NCBI RefSeq assembly: GCF_023091745.1
Contig: NC_068926.1
Span: 51,236,001-51,300,000, forward strand
Length of the DNA: 64,000 nucleotides
Reading direction: 5' to 3'
Source: Budorcas taxicolor
Lineage: Eukaryota; Chordata; Mammalia; Artiodactyla; Bovidae
This document shows, piece by piece, positions 60,813 through 64,000 of this stretch. Made by a program: the position numbers and the translations under genes. The notes beneath the pieces were generated by a model, which ran no database searches, had not been told where the DNA came from, and was given only the letters and a program-made list of their open reading frames with translations. Numbering within the stretch: the stretch's first letter is position 1; each line of letters begins with the position of its first letter.

Positions 60813-61284
60813 TAAACTTGTTTTTATTTATTTATTTATTTGTTTTTCCTAAACTTGTTTTTAAAAGGCAAGTATATACCTATCACAAAAGAAAACTCAG
60901 AATCACCTGCCACAAACAAAAAGGTAAAAATTCCTGTAAAAACTGGTAACTATTAAAGTGGTTCACCTAAAATCTGTTAAAAATTTCATCACCTAAAGTC
61001 ACCACACTGCCATCGGGCAGTACAGATGTCACACTTCTGGAAAGACTAGTGGAGGCAATACTGCTGGTTCTTACCCAGCAGGAGGAACCCTGATTTTATG
61101 TGGTTTCTCCACCAGCTGTAAGACCCCAGGGACAGCTGAGCCCCACCTCCAGCTCCAGAGAAGGATCTGACTGGTGTGAGAGTGAGCCAATCCGCTTTGT
61201 CTGGGATGGTTCAGGAACAGGCATGTGACCCAACGCTGGCCAATAAGGTGTTTAAAACTCTGCATGGGGCACACTGACTGTCTG
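60813..61284. other. Unique DNA with TTTA repeats
   Basis: A (TTTA)n region (60823-60842) is flanked by cctaaacttgttttta twice (60811-60826 and 60848-60863). The rest is unique. Confidence 0.45.
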
Positions 61285-61395
61285 CAGGCTGGATCTCAGG
61301 GCCTGTTGGACCTGGGTTCGGATCCTGGTTTTCTGCTTCTGCTCTTGGTAACCTGAGCTATGTTACTCGGTGTCTCTGGGCTTCACCTGTCAGTG
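61285..61395 (+). repeat. MIR SINE 5' half
   Basis: gttggacctgggttcggatcc-type B-box, ggttttctgcttctgctctt, tatgttactcggtgtctctg. Confidence 0.65.
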
Positions 61396-61677
61396 GTGGC
61401 TGATGAGGTTGAGAGAAGTCTTGTGTGCCAAACACTTAGCCAGCTCCCTGATCTTAGTGAGTACCTCTCAAGTTATCGTGGGTTCTGGGAAGAGGATTCA
61501 CATGGGTCCTTTCCCCACCGGCTTCTAGGATGGGGTCTTGAAATGCAGTCGTCTTGAACAGCTTTTTTTTTCATTTTAATTTGGGGAGAAACTAGAAAAA
61601 ACATCTGCAGTCAGGGCAATGGAATAAGAATTGATGTTCTGGGCCCCACCCTGAGAAGTAGGTTGAAGGGAAAGTAA
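61396..61677. other. No recognisable feature
   Basis: Unique DNA with a short T-run at 61563-61571. Confidence 0.4.
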
Positions 61678-61835
61678 TAGTAGCTGGGCTTTGCAGGCAT
61701 TGAGTCATTTTATTGTCCTAACAATCCTATGGACTAGGTTATCCATTTTACAGATGAGAAAATTGAGGCTCAGAGAGTTATTCAGAGAGAACATGGCAAA
61801 GCCAAGATTTGAACCCAGGCCACTGGATGCCTAAG
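61678..61835 (-). repeat. MIR SINE, well preserved
   Basis: gagtcattttattgtcctaa, atccattttacagatgagaa, aattgaggctcagagagtta, gccaagatttgaacccaggc. Confidence 0.85.
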
Positions 61836-61859
61836 TAATTATCCCTTTGTTGCTGTGAG

Positions 61860-62600
61860 AGTCCTGATTTTATTTAAAGACCCATGCCTTGCCGTGTGAC
61901 ACAGGAAAGTGTAACCCATCCCCAGCTCTGAAGAAAATCCAAATTGGTCTCAGACAATTATCTGATCCCATTTCCCTTGCCAGAAATTGGTTAAATCATG
62001 GGCATGGGACCCAGTTATAGCCAATGATACATGAACTAAAGGCTGCAGTGGGCTTTGGGGAAAGGTTTCTTGTTCTCCATGCACTGGCTATTGTGTCTGG
62101 ATGTATTAGCTGGAGCAGTGACAGCCGTTTTGTGATCATGAAGGAATCTGAGATGAGAACAAAGTTGAGGATGAGAAACAAAAAACATGGAAAGAAACTG
62201 GGGGTCCATAACAGTGGCACTTAATGAATTAAACTCAGAACTACGTCCTCTTCCTGATTTCTTGCACTGTGAAATAGCAAATGATCTCGTTGTTCAAGAT
62301 AATTTGTGCTAGGATTTGTTAATTATTGATAATGCATGTGTGCTCAGCCATGTCTGACTCTGCAACCCTGTGGATTGTAGCCCACCAGGCTTCTCTGTCC
62401 GTGGGATTCTGCAGGCAAGAACACTGCAGGGCATTGCCATTTCCTCCTTCAGGGGATCTTCCCAACCCAGGGATCGAACCCAGGTCTCCTGAATCTCCTT
62501 GCACTGGCAGACAGATTCTTTACCACTGAGCCACATGGGAAGCCTGGGATTTGTTACTTGGATTGTAATGGATATAACTGAATGACGGTCAGCTTCTTAC
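61860..62600 (+). repeat. Ancient LTR-like repeat, split by Bov-tA
   Basis: ggttaaatcatgggcatggg, cagccgttttgtgatcatga, gaaactgggggtccataaca; the 3' end is cut at 62321 and resumes at 62557 with cttggattgtaatggatat. Related to 21841-22205. Confidence 0.45.
62322..62546 (-). mobile_element. Bov-tA SINE with exact TSD
   Basis: gtgctcagccatgtctgact, gtggattgtagcccaccagg, cttccccaaccc-like block, cactgagccacatgggaagc. TSD ggatttgtta is exact at 62312-62321 and 62547-62556. Confidence 0.95.
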
Positions 62601-62695
62601 AGACAGGAATGTTCTCCTGTCTTGGTTACTGCTTTATCATCAGTACCCGAAACAAAATAGGTGCTCAGTTAATATTTGCTGACTAATTGGTGAAG
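62600..62695 (+). repeat. L2 3'-end fragment
   Basis: cttggttactgctttatcat, cagtacccgaaac, ataggtgctcagttaatatt, tgctgactaattgg. Confidence 0.7.
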
Positions 62696-62767
62696 CAGAG
62701 TGTCTGAAGCACCCAAGTGCAGGTTCAAATAGTAAACACAGCAAGCAAACTGAAGTATCCTGAAAGG

Positions 62768-62890
62768 GTGATGACTGTCGGCTCTGCTGTCTGACAGACC
62801 TGGTTCAAGGCCAATGCTCTACTCTTAGGCTGTGTGATCTTGGGTTGATGATCGCACCTTTGTTTTCTTGTGCATAAGATGGAATTAATA
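62768..62890 (+). repeat. MIR SINE 5' part
   Basis: ctgctgtctgacagacctgg, ttcaaggccaatgctctact, ggctgtgtgatcttgggttg. Confidence 0.65.
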
Positions 62891-62892
62891 GG

Positions 62893-63307
62893 CAGAATAA
62901 TGACCTCCTCAAGGATGTCCACATCCTAATCTGTGGAACCTGTGAATATGTGACTTTACATGAAAAAGGGACTTCAGCTGTGATTCAGTTAAGGACCCTG
63001 AGAGGGACAGATCCTCTTGGATTATCCAGGTGGCCTCGTGTAATCACAAGGATTCCTGTAAGAGAGAGGTGGGAGGGTGAAGGTCAGTGAAGCAGATGTG
63101 ATGGTGAAGCAGAGGTTGGAGTGATGCAGGATCACCAATTTCTAAAAGCTGCTAAAGGCAGGGAAATAGCTTCTTCTCAAAGTCTCCAACTTTGCAGACA
63201 CCTCTCTAAGACTCATTTCTGGACTTCTGATGTCCAGAAGGATAAAGTAATAAGTTTATGTTGTTTCAAGCCCCTAAGTTGGTGGCAATTCATTATAGCA
63301 GAGACAA
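62893..63307 (+). repeat. MLT1-like LTR, nearly full length
   Basis: tggaacctgtgaatatgtga, ttggattatccaggtggcct, cgtgtaatcacaaggattcc, ggttggagtgatgcaggatc, ggacttctgatgtccagaag, tgttgtttcaagcccctaag. Best-preserved MaLR LTR here. Confidence 0.85.
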
Positions 63308-63499
63308 GGAGATTTATACCAAGTAGCTGATAATTGCATTTACCTCCAAGGATCTTTGCAAGGATTCAGGAAGTTCAAGCATGAACTTGTGACCAGCTCT
63401 AGCCATTATTAACCAGTCCCAGCAGTAGTCATGCCTCTGATAGGAAGTCAATCCTGATTCCTCCAGCTCACACCCACCTCTCCCCTTCCTGATAACCGA

Positions 63500-63700
63500 T
63501 AATAATGCTTGACATTTCTGTGGTTCCAACACTATACTAAAAGCTTTTACATCAGTGTCTCATTTAATTTTCAGTCCCAAGAGGAAAGGGCTTTTCACTC
63601 CAACAGGAAAGGGCTTGTATGATACCCATTTCACAGAGAAAGAAACTAAGGCATGCAGAAGCTAAGAAGGATCATGAGATGGAATGAGAAGAGGCCTGAT
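63500..63700 (-). repeat. MIR SINE with internal duplication
   Basis: gacatttctgtggttccaac, ctcatttaattttcagtccc, acccatttcacagagaaaga, aactaaggcatgcagaagc. A duplicated aggaaagggctt (63581-63592, 63606-63617) separates two MIR blocks. Confidence 0.65.
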
Positions 63701-64000
63701 CCACCTACATTGCACACCCTTCACCAGCTTGACTTAGACACTGATGGCCTTGAGAACAAGATGGGCCTTGTAGCCTTGGTGTAAGCCGTTCCATAAATAA
63801 CTTCAAAGGAACTGCAGGCAGCATAAATTGAAATTTTTCCTCCACGCGGCTGCCAAAGCAAACTGTTTTACAGGTACAAACGGGCTCCACTCCCTTCACC
63901 TGGCCCAGACTTGTCTCCACACCCAGCCTTGCAGGTCTCCTCTCTGCGCTGGGATGCTGGGGGTGGGGGGATGGGTGGTTTACATCCTGCCTGCTGAACC
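63701..64000. other. No recognisable feature
   Basis: Unique DNA ending in a G-rich segment (63958-63979). Confidence 0.4.

Noticed and set aside
1..64000. CRISPR array, prophage, operon or similar prokaryotic system
   Set aside because: The window is ruminant nuclear DNA; no regularly spaced repeats with unique spacers or dense coding DNA are present.

Overview
This window is nuclear DNA from a ruminant, most likely a bovid. It is packed with ruminant-type retroposons: BovB (RTE-class) LINE fragments, Bov-tA and BOV-A2 SINEs, and the tRNA-derived CHR-type SINEs shared by cetaceans, hippos and ruminants. These overlie older mammalian repeats (MIR, L2, several L1 generations, MLT1-like LTRs, hAT-type DNA elements). 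Nothing separates cattle, sheep, goat or another pecoran. No protein-coding gene, functional RNA gene, CRISPR array or bacterial-style operon could be supported. The longer open frames are either BovB reverse-transcriptase remnants or chance frames over repeats and GC-rich DNA.

Layout. Bases 1-105 are CpG-dense and may be the edge of a CpG island or first exon lying mostly to the left, followed by an AT-rich, possibly conserved stretch to about 255. From 0.5 to 20 kb, MIR, L2 and MLT1 remnants are broken by younger Bov-tA, BOV-A2, CHR and BovB insertions. At 20.5-30.6 kb the insertions are densest: a BovB/Bov-tA composite, a long BovB piece with an intact YADD box (24.6-25.4 kb), a nest at least four layers deep (26.3-27.1 kb), and a 1-kb BovB flanked by two MLT1-like LTRs (28.8-30.6 kb). 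L1 fragments in both orientations dominate 32-33, 37-39, 41-42, 55.8-57.2 and 59.4-60.4 kb. The stretches with least recognisable repeat are 39.1-40.7, 43.7-44.5, 47.5-48.7, 49.2-50.8, 51.4-52.2, 53.7-55.0, 57.2-57.9 and 58.3-59.4 kb; candidate regulatory motifs there are flagged with low confidence.

The elements do not form a pathway. What the window records is transposition history: BovB presumably supplied the machinery for the Bov-tA and BOV-A2 SINEs that share its 3' end, and many insertions can be ordered in time by which element interrupts which and by target-site duplications (TSDs) readable in the sequence. Repeat family names come from recognising consensus features by eye, not from a database search; ends without a stated TSD are accurate to about 5-20 bases, and for MIR, L2 and old LTR remnants to about 20-40 bases. 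I found no convincing new biological system. The most interesting items are two BovB pieces fused at their 5' side to oppositely oriented SINEs, the deep nests, several inverted SINE pairs able to form long hairpins, and a few candidate regulatory motifs in unique DNA.
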